Assembly (NCBI GenBank): GCA_014584295.1
Contig: JACTNC010000057.1
Span: forward strand, 1-64,000
Direction: 5' to 3'
Length of the DNA: 64,000 nucleotides
Source of the DNA: Verrucomicrobiota bacterium
GTDB taxonomy: Bacteria > Verrucomicrobiota > Verrucomicrobiia > Opitutales > Opitutaceae
Below the pieces are notes generated by a model. It did not search any database. It was given only the letters and a program-made list of their open reading frames with translations, and was not told the origin of the DNA. Position 1 is the first letter of the stretch. Every line of letters begins with the position of its first letter. A program made the translations under genes and the position numbers. This document shows positions 25,632 through 33,763 of the stretch, piece by piece.

Positions 25632-26180
25632 ATGAATAAAGCGTACTTCATCGCCCCCTTGATCATGCTTCTGATCTTTGGTGGATTCTACTGGAATTTT
25701 GCCAAAGAGTATCAGATTAAGCAGGATGCGAAGATTGCTGCCCAAAAGAAAGCAATTGAGGACAAGAAGAAGGCGGAGCTTGATGCCCGGAAGCAGGCCA
25801 TCGAAGATGCCACCCGTCTGGCCGAGCAGCGCATCCGCGAGAAGAAGGAAAAGGAAGAAAAGGACCAGCGTGAAAAGGAAGCTCGCGCAGCCGCAATTGA
25901 GGCACGTGAGAAGGCGGCGCGCGACCAGGAAAAGCTGAGCCGGCAGGTAGTTCGCCTGACTAAGGATATCGAAGAGGAAAAGGTTGCGGTCACTCAATTG
26001 GAAGAAACGAAAAAACAGAGTGTTGAGGAGATCGCCTTTCTCCAGAAAGCCGTTAAGGAATCTGAAACCAATGTGAAGGGACTCCAGACAGTCCTCGATA
26101 AGATCAAAGCCGCTGACGATGCCCGCGCCGCCGCTGACGCACTCGCTGCGGCTGCCGCCGCTGCCAAGAGCAAGAGCTAA
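25632..26180 (+). CDS. Membrane-anchored coiled-coil protein A
   Basis: The 182-residue protein has one N-terminal membrane helix (AYFIAPLIMLLIFGGFYWNF), then a long highly charged helix with heptad-like Lys/Glu/Ala/Arg runs from about 25 to 160 and an Ala-rich end (ALAAAAAAAKSKS). The composition resembles the stalk of TolA. It is probably anchored in the inner membrane with the coiled coil in the periplasm. It follows the TPR gene by 21 bases and is a paralogue of the next gene by architecture and opening residues (MNK, F/YxIxP). Function unknown; a spacer or clamp for the ExbB/TonB machine is inferred. Confidence 0.75.
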   Translation: MNKAYFIAPLIMLLIFGGFYWNFAKEYQIKQDAKIAAQKKAIEDKKKAELDARKQAIEDATRLAEQRIREKKEKEEKDQREKEARAAAIEAREKAARDQEKLSRQVVRLTKDIEEEKVAVTQLEETKKQSVEEIAFLQKAVKESETNVKGLQTVLDKIKAADDARAAADALAAAAAAAKSKS

Positions 26181-26199
26181 CCCCCTCCCTCATTAAGAA

Positions 26200-26742
26200 A
26201 TGAACAAGTTCTATCTCATTGTCCCCATCGTGCTGTGCACGTTGTTTGGCGTCTATTACTACAAGTTCATCCAAGAAGAGGAAGTCAAAGCCGAGCAACG
26301 GGCCAAGGCTGCCAAAATTGCCAAGGATGAAGCCGACGCCAAGAAAAAGGAAATCGAAGACAAGGCGCGCAAGGACGCTGATGACCGGCAACAGAAACGC
26401 TTGGCTGAAGAGAAAAAGAAGGAAGACGATCGTCGCGCAAAATGGGAGGCCCAAAGCAAGGAGATTGCCGAAGCCACTGCCAAATATAACGCAGAAGCTG
26501 CAAAATACACGAAGCAGATCACTGAGCTTGAGACCCAACTTAGGGATATTCGCCAGAAGAAGGACAATGCCACAAAGGAATCCTTTGATTTGAAGAAGAA
26601 GGTGGAACTTGCACTCATCGCCAAGCGCGACGCTGAGCTCGAAATCCAACGCATGGTGAGCATGGTCGCAAACAAGGCCTCTGAAAGTGCTATCGCACGG
26701 CCGCCGCCACCGCCACCGGTCGAGAAAGCCAAGTCCAAGTAG
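26200..26742 (+). CDS. Membrane-anchored coiled-coil protein B
   Basis: The 180-residue protein is built like the previous one: MNKFYLIVPIVLCTLFGVYY membrane anchor, a charged coiled coil from about 25 to 155, and a short Pro-rich end (RPPPPPPVEKAKSK) that may contact a partner. It is the last gene of the operon, 19 bases after its paralogue and just before the terminator. No enzymatic motif is visible. Function unknown; a structural role with the TonB-type complex is inferred from context only. Confidence 0.75.
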   Translation: MNKFYLIVPIVLCTLFGVYYYKFIQEEEVKAEQRAKAAKIAKDEADAKKKEIEDKARKDADDRQQKRLAEEKKKEDDRRAKWEAQSKEIAEATAKYNAEAAKYTKQITELETQLRDIRQKKDNATKESFDLKKKVELALIAKRDAELEIQRMVSMVANKASESAIARPPPPPPVEKAKSK

Positions 26743-26760
26743 TCAAGGCCAACTTTCACT

Positions 26761-26795
26761 GGCGGCTCCGATCCAAGCGGAGCCGCCTTTTTTTT
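26761..26795 (+). terminator. Intrinsic terminator of the exbB-tonB-coiled-coil operon
   Basis: GGCGGCTCCG (26761-26770) and CGGAGCCGCC (26778-26787) form a perfect 10-bp stem with a 7-base loop, followed by eight T residues. Confidence 0.96.
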
Positions 26796-26927
26796 CTTCG
26801 CCGACCTGCTTCAATTCCATCCCACGACAAGCCCCGTTGTGACCGCGATCTCCACATAGGCGCAAATGGCGGCACAAACCTGCAACCTTGCGCAGAGCCA
26901 ATGAGCTGATCAGCGTCCAACAACGCC

Positions 26928-28961
26928 ATGGATTTCCCTGCGGTACCAACCCTTCTGACCAAGCGCGACCTTCGAATGAAGGATCTTGAGCTCCTGGATT
27001 CAGACCAGCGCCTTCAGATCTTTGCCTGGATGCACTTGGCAAGAGCAGGAGACAATAGGATCCTGGAACTTTTCCGCCAAGGGCTGATCAAGGGAACCGT
27101 CACTGGCGGACAGGGAAGCGAGGCTTTAATCGTCCCGCTGGCATTGTTGGCGGACAAATCCATTGATGTTATCTCCTTCACACACCGTGGCTTCGGTGGT
27201 CAGCTCATCTGGAGCGGGCATCTTGTTGAGCACCTGTGCCAGTATTTCGCCAATGCTTTGAGCCCCACAAAGGCGCGGGAAGGCAACGTCCATCATGGTG
27301 ACCCCGCCAATCGTTCTCTGCCGATGATCAGCCATTTGGGGACGATGATTTCCAATGTTGTCGGACTGACTGATGCTCAACGCCGTCAAGGCAAGCCAGC
27401 AGTTGGCTTCGCGTTTTTCGGCGATGGAGGATCCAGTACAGGCGACGTCCACGAATCCCTTAATCTGGCATCCCTGCTGTCACTGCCCATCGTTTTCGTT
27501 ATTGAGAACAATCGGTATGCGTACTCCACACCACTCAGCGAACAGTATGCTCCGGGTACCGAACTCTGGAAGCGTGCCGCGGGTTATGGCATTGAAGGGT
27601 ATACTCTCGATGCCACCAGCGACCTGAGCAACATCACAAGAACTCTCTCGAAGGTCATCCAACGCGTTCGGGAAACGTCCCGCCCCATTCTCATTGAAGC
27701 CCATGTGCTTCGATTGAGGGGACATGCTGCCTACGACACCTGCAATTATCTCGCCCCCGGAGAAGCAGAGTCCTTTCAGGCAGCCGACCCCGTTCCGCGC
27801 TTCCGCTCAGAACTTTGTCGGGCCGGATACGAGGAGCGGGTAAGAGCCATTGAGTCCGAGCTCAATGCATTCCTCGAGGCATCCATTCAACAGGCCCTGG
27901 CACAGCCGCGCCCGTCACCGGAAGGGATGCAGGATGACTTGTTTGAACCCCAAGGCCCGGAATTACCATGGAAAGCTTCGCCAGCCCCCACAGAGCCTCT
28001 CACGTTTGCGCAAGCGCTCAATCATGGACTTAGGAAAATTCTTACGGAGCGCCCTGAGGCCATGATCATGGGTCAGGACATCGCCACCTACGGAGGTGCA
28101 TTTAAGGTTACAGATGGACTTCTTTCGACATTCGGGCGCAAACGAGTCCTAAATACTCCATTGGCCGAAAGCGCATGCACGGGCTATGCAATCGGCCTGG
28201 CTCTCGGAGGAGTCCGACCGATTGAAGAGTTCCAGTTCGCTGACTTTGTAACCGAAGCATTTACCCAAATCACCCAGAACGCAGCCACCTACCGTTTTCG
28301 GTCCGGTGCAGCAGTTCCCCTTGTATTGCGGCTTCCCTGCGGAAGTGTCGGCCTGGGCTCCTTTCACTCACAGGAATTGGAGTCGGTGCTTCTTGCGATT
28401 CCCGGGCTGAAAGCCCTTTACCCCAGTACGCCTCAGGACGCCTTCGACTGCCTGCTCGCAGCCTACGAAGACAATAATCCCGTCCTGCTCTTCGAAAACA
28501 AGGCACTCTACCGGGGTCAGAAGCAGTCAATCGCTTGGAATCCAAGCTTTCGTGACGTCTGGCATCCGCGCAAGCTCAGGGATGGCGATTATGCAACGCT
28601 GGTAACCTACGGCGAAATCACCCACCTTGCGCAGGAAGTCAGTTCGTATTTTGCGACGGAGTACGAGCGCAGTTTCGATGTCTGGGATCTCCGTGCCTTG
28701 TCGCCGCTACGCCTGGACAGCATATCAAACTCGCTTGCCCGCACACACCGACTCATCGTTCTTCATGAAGGGCGCTTGACCCATGGGTTCGGCGCCGAAC
28801 TCGTCGCCCGATTGACCGAACTTCACTTTTTTGACTTGGAAGCGCCTCCGCTGCGCCTGGCAGCCATGGATCTGCCTGTGCCTTTTGCCCACGAGTTGGA
28901 GCAGGCCTATCGTCCGACTTTCACAAAGACCGTGGAACAGATCGCAAATTGGATGGCGTGA
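26928..28961 (+). CDS. Fused E1 alpha-beta subunit of a 2-oxoacid dehydrogenase (branched-chain type)
   Basis: The 677-residue thiamine-diphosphate enzyme joins both E1 subunits. The alpha half (to about 325) shows GQGSEALIVPLALL, SFTHRGFGGQLIW, GNVHHGDPANRSLPMISHLG and the ThDP motif GDGGSSTGDVHESLNL ending in ENN. The beta half (from about 350) shows TFAQALNHGLRKILTERPEA, MGQDIATYGGAFKVTDGL, NTPLAESACTGYAIGLALGG, RLPCGSVGLGSFHSQELES and a transketolase C-terminal domain. It would decarboxylate a branched-chain 2-oxoacid or a related substrate and pass the acyl group to an E2 lipoyl subunit. No E2 or E3 is nearby. ATG 26976 (MKDLEL) is an alternative start. Confidence 0.88.
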   Translation: MDFPAVPTLLTKRDLRMKDLELLDSDQRLQIFAWMHLARAGDNRILELFRQGLIKGTVTGGQGSEALIVPLALLADKSIDVISFTHRGFGGQLIWSGHLVEHLCQYFANALSPTKAREGNVHHGDPANRSLPMISHLGTMISNVVGLTDAQRRQGKPAVGFAFFGDGGSSTGDVHESLNLASLLSLPIVFVIENNRYAYSTPLSEQYAPGTELWKRAAGYGIEGYTLDATSDLSNITRTLSKVIQRVRETSRPILIEAHVLRLRGHAAYDTCNYLAPGEAESFQAADPVPRFRSELCRAGYEERVRAIESELNAFLEASIQQALAQPRPSPEGMQDDLFEPQGPELPWKASPAPTEPLTFAQALNHGLRKILTERPEAMIMGQDIATYGGAFKVTDGLLSTFGRKRVLNTPLAESACTGYAIGLALGGVRPIEEFQFADFVTEAFTQITQNAATYRFRSGAAVPLVLRLPCGSVGLGSFHSQELESVLLAIPGLKALYPSTPQDAFDCLLAAYEDNNPVLLFENKALYRGQKQSIAWNPSFRDVWHPRKLRDGDYATLVTYGEITHLAQEVSSYFATEYERSFDVWDLRALSPLRLDSISNSLARTHRLIVLHEGRLTHGFGAELVARLTELHFFDLEAPPLRLAAMDLPVPFAHELEQAYRPTFTKTVEQIANWMA

Positions 28962-28980
28962 AATTAGCAGTACTCCGTTG

Positions 28981-29526
28981 ATGCCGGAAGCACCTGATTC
29001 CCTTTCGTCGCGCAGTTCGAGTTGTCCAAGCCTGCCTTGGGGCGATATTCGGCTGTTCGCAATGGACGTCGATGGTGTGCTCACCGATGGGACAATCCTC
29101 GTAGGATCAGATGGCACGGAGTCCAAACGATTCTCCATCCTGGACGGATTGGGGCTGGTTCGCCTGAGGGATGCCGGCATCGACCTGGCATGGATCAGTG
29201 GGCGTGTTTCAAAGCCAACCGCGATTCGGGCGCAGGAATTGAAGATAGCGCATCTGGTACAAGGGCGAAGTGACAAGATCTCGGTGCTTCAGGAGCTGGC
29301 ATCTCGGCTTGGCATACCCCCGCAAGCATGCTGCTACATGGGTGACGACGATATCGATGTACCTGCAATCCGCTGGGCCGGCATCGGTGTCAGCGTAAGG
29401 GGAGGCATGCTCTCTGCCACTCGTGCAGCGCTCTACATCCCCTCAAGGGAGGCTGGTCAGGGAGCAGTCCGTGAGGTTTGCGATCTGATCTTGGCCGCAA
29501 GAGGAGGAATGTCCTTCAAGTCATGA
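28981..29526 (+). CDS. kdsC: 3-deoxy-D-manno-octulosonate 8-phosphate phosphatase
   Basis: A 181-residue HAD-family hydrolase with no cap domain. It shows the catalytic motif FAMDVDGVLTDGTI, motif II AWISGRVS, and motif IV CYMGDDDIDVPAI. This KdsC subfamily releases Kdo from Kdo-8-phosphate for LPS. The following lptC-lptA-lptB genes match the kdsC-lpt order in Proteobacteria, which supports the assignment. ATG 28981 is preferred to the long upstream frame overlapping the E1 gene. Confidence 0.87.
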   Translation: MPEAPDSLSSRSSSCPSLPWGDIRLFAMDVDGVLTDGTILVGSDGTESKRFSILDGLGLVRLRDAGIDLAWISGRVSKPTAIRAQELKIAHLVQGRSDKISVLQELASRLGIPPQACCYMGDDDIDVPAIRWAGIGVSVRGGMLSATRAALYIPSREAGQGAVREVCDLILAARGGMSFKS

Positions 29527-29972
29527 TCTGCCGCTTGATCCGCACCTGCGCCCTGATTGGACTGACGTTGGGAGGGCAAGCCCTGCCCGCGGCGGGACCG
29601 AAGATCACCACCCACGCACCGATCAAGAATTTCTCACTGCCATCATTCAACGAAAACGGATTTCGCACCATGTTAATTCGGGGCCGTGAAGCGGTCATGC
29701 TCAATGCGAATGAGGCAAAACTTGACGACATGGTGCTAACCCTCTTTTCGGGCGATGCGGATGCGCGCGTGGAGACCGTGTTTGTCAGCCCGTCCGCCCA
29801 TGTACTTGTTGAGCAGCGCGTCATTTTTGGCGAAGAATCTGTTCGAGTCGTGAATGATGATTTCGAACTTCTCGGAACGGATTGGCGTTATGATGATCCA
29901 AAACGAACCATTTTGATTTCAAAGCAAGCCCGAGTCGTGTTTCGCACGGAGCTCAAGGATATCATCAAATGA
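29523..29972 (+). CDS. lptC: LptC-like periplasmic LPS export protein
   Basis: The 149-residue protein has an N-terminal hydrophobic segment (RTCALIGLTLGGQALPAA) and a beta-rich remainder with the GREAVMLNANEAKLDDMVLT and DWRYDDPKRTILISKQARVV strands. Similarity to LptC is weak, so position carries weight: it overlaps the kdsC stop by ATGA and precedes lptA and lptB, as in the Lpt locus. It would relay LPS from the inner-membrane LptB2FG transporter to LptA. The start at 29523 places the hydrophobic segment at the N-terminus. Confidence 0.7.
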   Translation: MICRLIRTCALIGLTLGGQALPAAGPKITTHAPIKNFSLPSFNENGFRTMLIRGREAVMLNANEAKLDDMVLTLFSGDADARVETVFVSPSAHVLVEQRVIFGEESVRVVNDDFELLGTDWRYDDPKRTILISKQARVVFRTELKDIIK

Positions 29973-30520
29973 AGCCGGATCTGCGCACTCTTTTCCTTCT
30001 GATCGTGCTTCCTGCTGCATCCCTGAAGGGAGCCCCGGATGTTCCTCCGACGGTCATCGAGAGCACGTCTCTCGAGATGCGAAGCACGGATGCTGAAATC
30101 ACGGCTGTCTTTGATCAGAATGTCGTCGTAACAGGCAACAACCTCAGGATCAGCTGCGATCACCTGGAGGTCGTCGCAACCCGCATTGGCGATGCTACCG
30201 AAACCGTGGGCAAGCCCGATAAATTCAGATCGCTGATCGCCATGGGGCGCGTGCACATCGTTCAGGGAGACCGGGAGGTCACCTGTGGCCGGGCGGAAGT
30301 CTTCCCCGGCGATGAGAAAATCATTCTTACAGAGAATCCGGTCGTGATCGACAAATCCGGCCCCTATGTGGCGACGGGCACGAGGATCGTGCTTCTGAGA
30401 GGAGAAAGGCGACTCTTTGGTGACAACATCAAGCTGACCGGCCCTGGGTTGAAGGACCTCGGATTCGACAAGGATGCGCCCATGAAGGCACCAGCGCCCG
30501 AACCTGCGGAAAAGAAATAG
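29969..30520 (+). CDS. lptA: LptA/OstA family LPS transport protein
   Basis: The 183-residue protein has a signal peptide (LRTLFLLIVLPAASLKGAPD) and then an OstA-like beta-jellyroll: TSLEMRSTDAEITAVFDQNV, VTGNNLRISCDHLEVVA, AMGRVHIVQGDREVTCGRAE and GDEKIILTENPVVI. LptA bridges the periplasm in LPS export. The start overlaps the lptC stop (ATGA). The C-terminal tail is Pro/Ala/Glu/Lys rich and likely disordered. Confidence 0.85.
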   Translation: MKPDLRTLFLLIVLPAASLKGAPDVPPTVIESTSLEMRSTDAEITAVFDQNVVVTGNNLRISCDHLEVVATRIGDATETVGKPDKFRSLIAMGRVHIVQGDREVTCGRAEVFPGDEKIILTENPVVIDKSGPYVATGTRIVLLRGERRLFGDNIKLTGPGLKDLGFDKDAPMKAPAPEPAEKK

Positions 30521-30598
30521 GATCCCCCCCCAGCAGGCCGGATTGGGCCTAATCTCGACGGCAATCATCATCTTCAAGTGCTCGCAATCCCTCCAACA

Positions 30599-31333
30599 AT
30601 GCCTTCGACCCATTCGTCGATCCGTACCGACGGGCTCGTCAAGACCTTTGGCACACGCACGGTCGTGAATGGCGTCAATATTGGCCTTTCATCGGGTGAG
30701 GTGGTCGGATTGCTCGGTCAAAACGGTGCCGGAAAGACCACCACCTTCTACATGGTGGTCGGCCTTATTCAGGCAACCGCGGGTTCCGTATACATCGACC
30801 AGCGCAACATTACCCGGTTGGGCATGCACAAAAGGGCACGACTTGGAATCGGTTACCTACCACAGGAAGCATCCGTTTTTCGGAAACTTACCGTGGCTGA
30901 AAATATCCTGGCAATAGCCGAGGCGATCGGCATTGCGCGCAGACATCGAGCAGCCGTGGTCGAACGCCATCTGACTGACCTGCAACTCCTTCATGTGGCT
31001 TCGCAGAAAGCCTACACGCTTTCCGGTGGAGAGCGTCGGCGTCTGGAAATTGCCCGGGCGCTGGTGTCCGAACCGAAATTTCTCCTGATGGATGAACCTT
31101 TTGCCGCCATTGACCCAATCTCCGTGGGCGAAGTCCAGCGCATCATTGGCGAATTGAAGGTACGCGGCATAGGCATTCTCCTAACCGATCACAACGTTAG
31201 GGAAACGCTTCGGATTGTTGATCGCGCCTACCTCATGCACCAGGGACGGGTACTTACGCAGGGTTCGGCGGACTTTCTCATAAATGATCCCCAGGCACGG
31301 GAGTTTTATCTTGGCAAAGACTTCGATCTGTAA
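30599..31333 (+). CDS. lptB: LPS export ABC transporter ATP-binding protein LptB
   Basis: The 244-residue ATPase shows Walker A GLLGQNGAGKTTTFYM, Q-loop YLPQEASVFRKLTVAENI, signature LSGGERRRLEIARAL, Walker B FLLMDEPFAAIDPISV and the LptB-typical ILLTDHNVRETLRI. It powers LPS extraction with LptF/LptG; one such permease lies at 39572-40714. ATG 30599 gives normal length; a GTG at 30578 adds seven residues. Confidence 0.94.
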   Translation: MPSTHSSIRTDGLVKTFGTRTVVNGVNIGLSSGEVVGLLGQNGAGKTTTFYMVVGLIQATAGSVYIDQRNITRLGMHKRARLGIGYLPQEASVFRKLTVAENILAIAEAIGIARRHRAAVVERHLTDLQLLHVASQKAYTLSGGERRRLEIARALVSEPKFLLMDEPFAAIDPISVGEVQRIIGELKVRGIGILLTDHNVRETLRIVDRAYLMHQGRVLTQGSADFLINDPQAREFYLGKDFDL

Positions 31334-31380
31334 AGCGATCTCTCTTGTCGTCGGCATGCTCCGGCTTCTCCCTTTTTGTT

Positions 31381-32367
31381 ATGCCCAAAGTCATTCATGG
31401 GATCACCGTCGCGCATTTCCTTGAGACCTACCGGGAAAAGCTGAAGATTGAACTGGTAACCGGTGAACGCGGGCTTCACCGGATGATACGCGAAGGCTCA
31501 ATCAATCGGCCTGCGCTCGCGCTCACGGGCTTCTTTCGATACTTCGCGAACAAGCGCATCCAGGTCCTCGGTTCCGCAGAGATGACCTACCTCAAAACGC
31601 TCACGCACCAAAGGCAGATTGAAATCTTTGCGGAAATGGTCGAGCGCCAGGTCCCATGTCTCGTCCTGACGCGCAACTACAACCCCACCCCGCCGCTCCT
31701 CGCGATTGCCCAGGAAAAAAATCTCCCGATCCTCCGCACACCCATGATCACGATGAACTGGGTGAACATGGGCACCCTCTGCATCGACAATGAATTTGCC
31801 CCCTCGACGACCGAACATGCAACCACGTTGGATATCCGCGGTGTCGGAGTCATGCTCAAGGGCTCGTCTGGCGTAGGCAAAAGCGAGTGCGCGCTCGCCC
31901 TGATCGAACGCGGTCACTCCCTGGTCGCCGACGACCTGACTGTCATCAAATTGCTCGACGAACGTGAACTCATGGCTTCAAGCCGTCCCCTCAATCGGGG
32001 ATACATGGAATGTCGTGGCATTGGCATCATCAACATCGCCGAGATGTTTGGCGTGAAGTCGATCCGCCTCGACAAGCGGGTCGACATGGTGGTTTCGCTG
32101 CACGAGTGGACACCCGAAGCAGTGGAGGAACGCACGGGACTCGAGGAAAACAAGTACGACATCCTCGGCCTCCAGATCCCCCATATCGAACTCTACGTCA
32201 GACCGGGACGTGACATGGCACGGCTGGTGGAGGTTGCCGCGCTCACACAGGCGTTGAAAAAGATGGGACACGATCCCGCCAAGGATTTCAATGATCGCCT
32301 CATCGCTTTCATGACGCAGAAGCAGGATCCTTCCAAGCCGGTGTCCATCCACCCGCTTCACCCATAG
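31381..32367 (+). CDS. hprK: HPr kinase/phosphorylase
   Basis: The 328-residue bifunctional enzyme phosphorylates HPr on serine. The N-terminal domain (to about 130) is followed by the P-loop kinase: VGVMLKGSSGVGKSECALAL, LVADDLTVIK and the K3 signature region ECRGIGIINIAEMFGVKSI, then RLDKRVDMVV. It sits 47 bases after lptB. In Proteobacteria rpoN, hpf and ptsN usually come between lptB and hprK or nearby; here they are absent. ATG 31381 is preferred over the earlier start at 31345. Confidence 0.94.
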   Translation: MPKVIHGITVAHFLETYREKLKIELVTGERGLHRMIREGSINRPALALTGFFRYFANKRIQVLGSAEMTYLKTLTHQRQIEIFAEMVERQVPCLVLTRNYNPTPPLLAIAQEKNLPILRTPMITMNWVNMGTLCIDNEFAPSTTEHATTLDIRGVGVMLKGSSGVGKSECALALIERGHSLVADDLTVIKLLDERELMASSRPLNRGYMECRGIGIINIAEMFGVKSIRLDKRVDMVVSLHEWTPEAVEERTGLEENKYDILGLQIPHIELYVRPGRDMARLVEVAALTQALKKMGHDPAKDFNDRLIAFMTQKQDPSKPVSIHPLHP

Positions 32368-32413
32368 CAGCAATAGTTCCACTCCTGCAGATATATTCTC
32401 GCGCCGATTTTCC

Positions 32414-33163
32414 ATGACATCCCCACTCCGTTCAGATGGTCGCCTTCCCGATCAGCTTCGGCCCATTCGATTTGAGGCAGGAATTGCCCCAAATGCCACG
32501 GGCTCGGTGCTCGTGTCATTCGGCACGACACGCGTGATCTGCGCTGCCACGATTGAACCCAATGTTCCCACCTGGATGAAGCAGCAGGGGGTCAAGGGCG
32601 GATGGCTCACCGCCGAATACTCAATGCTGCCCTATTCAACTCACGAGCGCAAGGCACGCGACATCTCGAAAGGCCGGGTCGACGGCCGAACGGTTGAAAT
32701 CCAGCGCCTCATCGGTCGATCACTTCGGGCAATTATTGATCTTCAAAAGCTCGGCCAGAACACGCTTTGGGTCGATTGTGATGTGCTTCAGGCCGACGGC
32801 GGCACTAGGACCGCCTCGATCACCGGAGCCTACCTGGCGACCCGCCTCGCAATTCAGAATCTCATCGATGCCAAGCGCCTTTCCGAGAACCCGCTCAGCG
32901 ATTCCGTCGCCGCGGTCAGCGTGGGGATCTTCGAGGGTCGCGAACTCCTCGACCTGCCCTATGCTGAAGACAAGGATGCCGAGGTCGACTTTAACGTCGT
33001 GATGACCGGGCAGGGTCGTTTCGTCGAAGTTCAGGGGTCGGGTGAGGAAGCTACATTCAGCGGCGATCAGCTTCAATCACTGCTAACCCTTGCAAAGAAG
33101 GGACTGAAAGAAATTGCTTCGCTCCAAACCAGTTTCCTTACCCAGCAGCTTCTCAAATCCTGA
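32414..33163 (+). CDS. rph: Ribonuclease PH
   Basis: The 249-residue phosphorolytic 3'-exoribonuclease matures tRNA 3' ends. Family features include RSDGRLPDQLRPIRFEAGI, GSVLVSFGTTRVICAATIE, GWLTAEYSMLPYSTHERKAR, GRTVEIQRLIGRSLRAIIDL, DCDVLQADGGTRTASITGAY and EVDFNVVMTGQGRFVEVQGS. Length and motifs are complete. It is convergent with the HTH gene, with five bases between stops. Confidence 0.96.
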   Translation: MTSPLRSDGRLPDQLRPIRFEAGIAPNATGSVLVSFGTTRVICAATIEPNVPTWMKQQGVKGGWLTAEYSMLPYSTHERKARDISKGRVDGRTVEIQRLIGRSLRAIIDLQKLGQNTLWVDCDVLQADGGTRTASITGAYLATRLAIQNLIDAKRLSENPLSDSVAAVSVGIFEGRELLDLPYAEDKDAEVDFNVVMTGQGRFVEVQGSGEEATFSGDQLQSLLTLAKKGLKEIASLQTSFLTQQLLKS

Positions 33164-33168
33164 GATAA

Positions 33169-33654
33169 TCATGGCTTCCCCGCTCCAGGGAGCGAGTCCT
33201 TGAGTGAACCGAAGTTTCCCTCCTCCGCAGCGCGGATGAAGCCTTCAGCCACACTCTTGAGCTCCTCCCAGCGTCTTCGGATCTGCTTTGCTTCGTCCCG
33301 GGTGATATGATTGTCGGCGGCGGCAGTGGCAATCACAGCCAACATATCTGCAAATTCCTGAACAATCGCGTGGGTCGTGGGAATCAGTGAATTCGGCTGC
33401 GCTTTGGTCGCCTCAGGATTCGCAATAAAAAAGCCTCCTGCGCGTTCGCAAACCCATTGCGCTATTCGCGTATCCTCCGTCGCCTTCAGGAGCTGATTCA
33501 CACGATCAAGGGGATTGTGGGCTCCACTGCCTGTCGCGTCGCCAGGAGGTTCTGCCCATTTGTAGATCAACGAGAGCGACAAGCCCATTTCGGCTGCAAT
33601 CTGCTTTGCACTCGTTTTCTTGAGTACTTCGCGCAGCACCTCGTGTGATTCCAT
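33169..33654 (-). CDS. Small HTH protein, possibly CII/CP76-like
   Basis: The 161-residue protein starts [20 protein letters not shown]. Near the N-terminus, [20 protein letters not shown] is a helix-turn-helix. The rest is alpha-helical, with [20 protein letters not shown] and a C-terminal helical pair around [19 protein letters not shown]. The layout resembles phage CII (Phage_CP76) regulators, but the match is by general form only. It is divergent from sucC with a 109-base gap, so control of sucCD or its own gene is conceivable. Upstream ATGs to 33771 are in frame, but their sequence does not look coding. Confidence 0.65.
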   Translation of the reverse strand: MESHEVLREVLKKTSAKQIAAEMGLSLSLIYKWAEPPGDATGSGAHNPLDRVNQLLKATEDTRIAQWVCERAGGFFIANPEATKAQPNSLIPTTHAIVQEFADMLAVIATAAADNHITRDEAKQIRRRWEELKSVAEGFIRAAEEGNFGSLKDSLPGAGKP

Positions 33655-33763
33655 TAGGCGGTTCAAACAAGGTTGCCCCGCGAATGCAATCCCGCGCGAC
33701 ACCTCACGTACACCAATTTTTCTCCTGTCTTCAAGAGAGCGTTTCTGGCACCTTCTCATCTTT

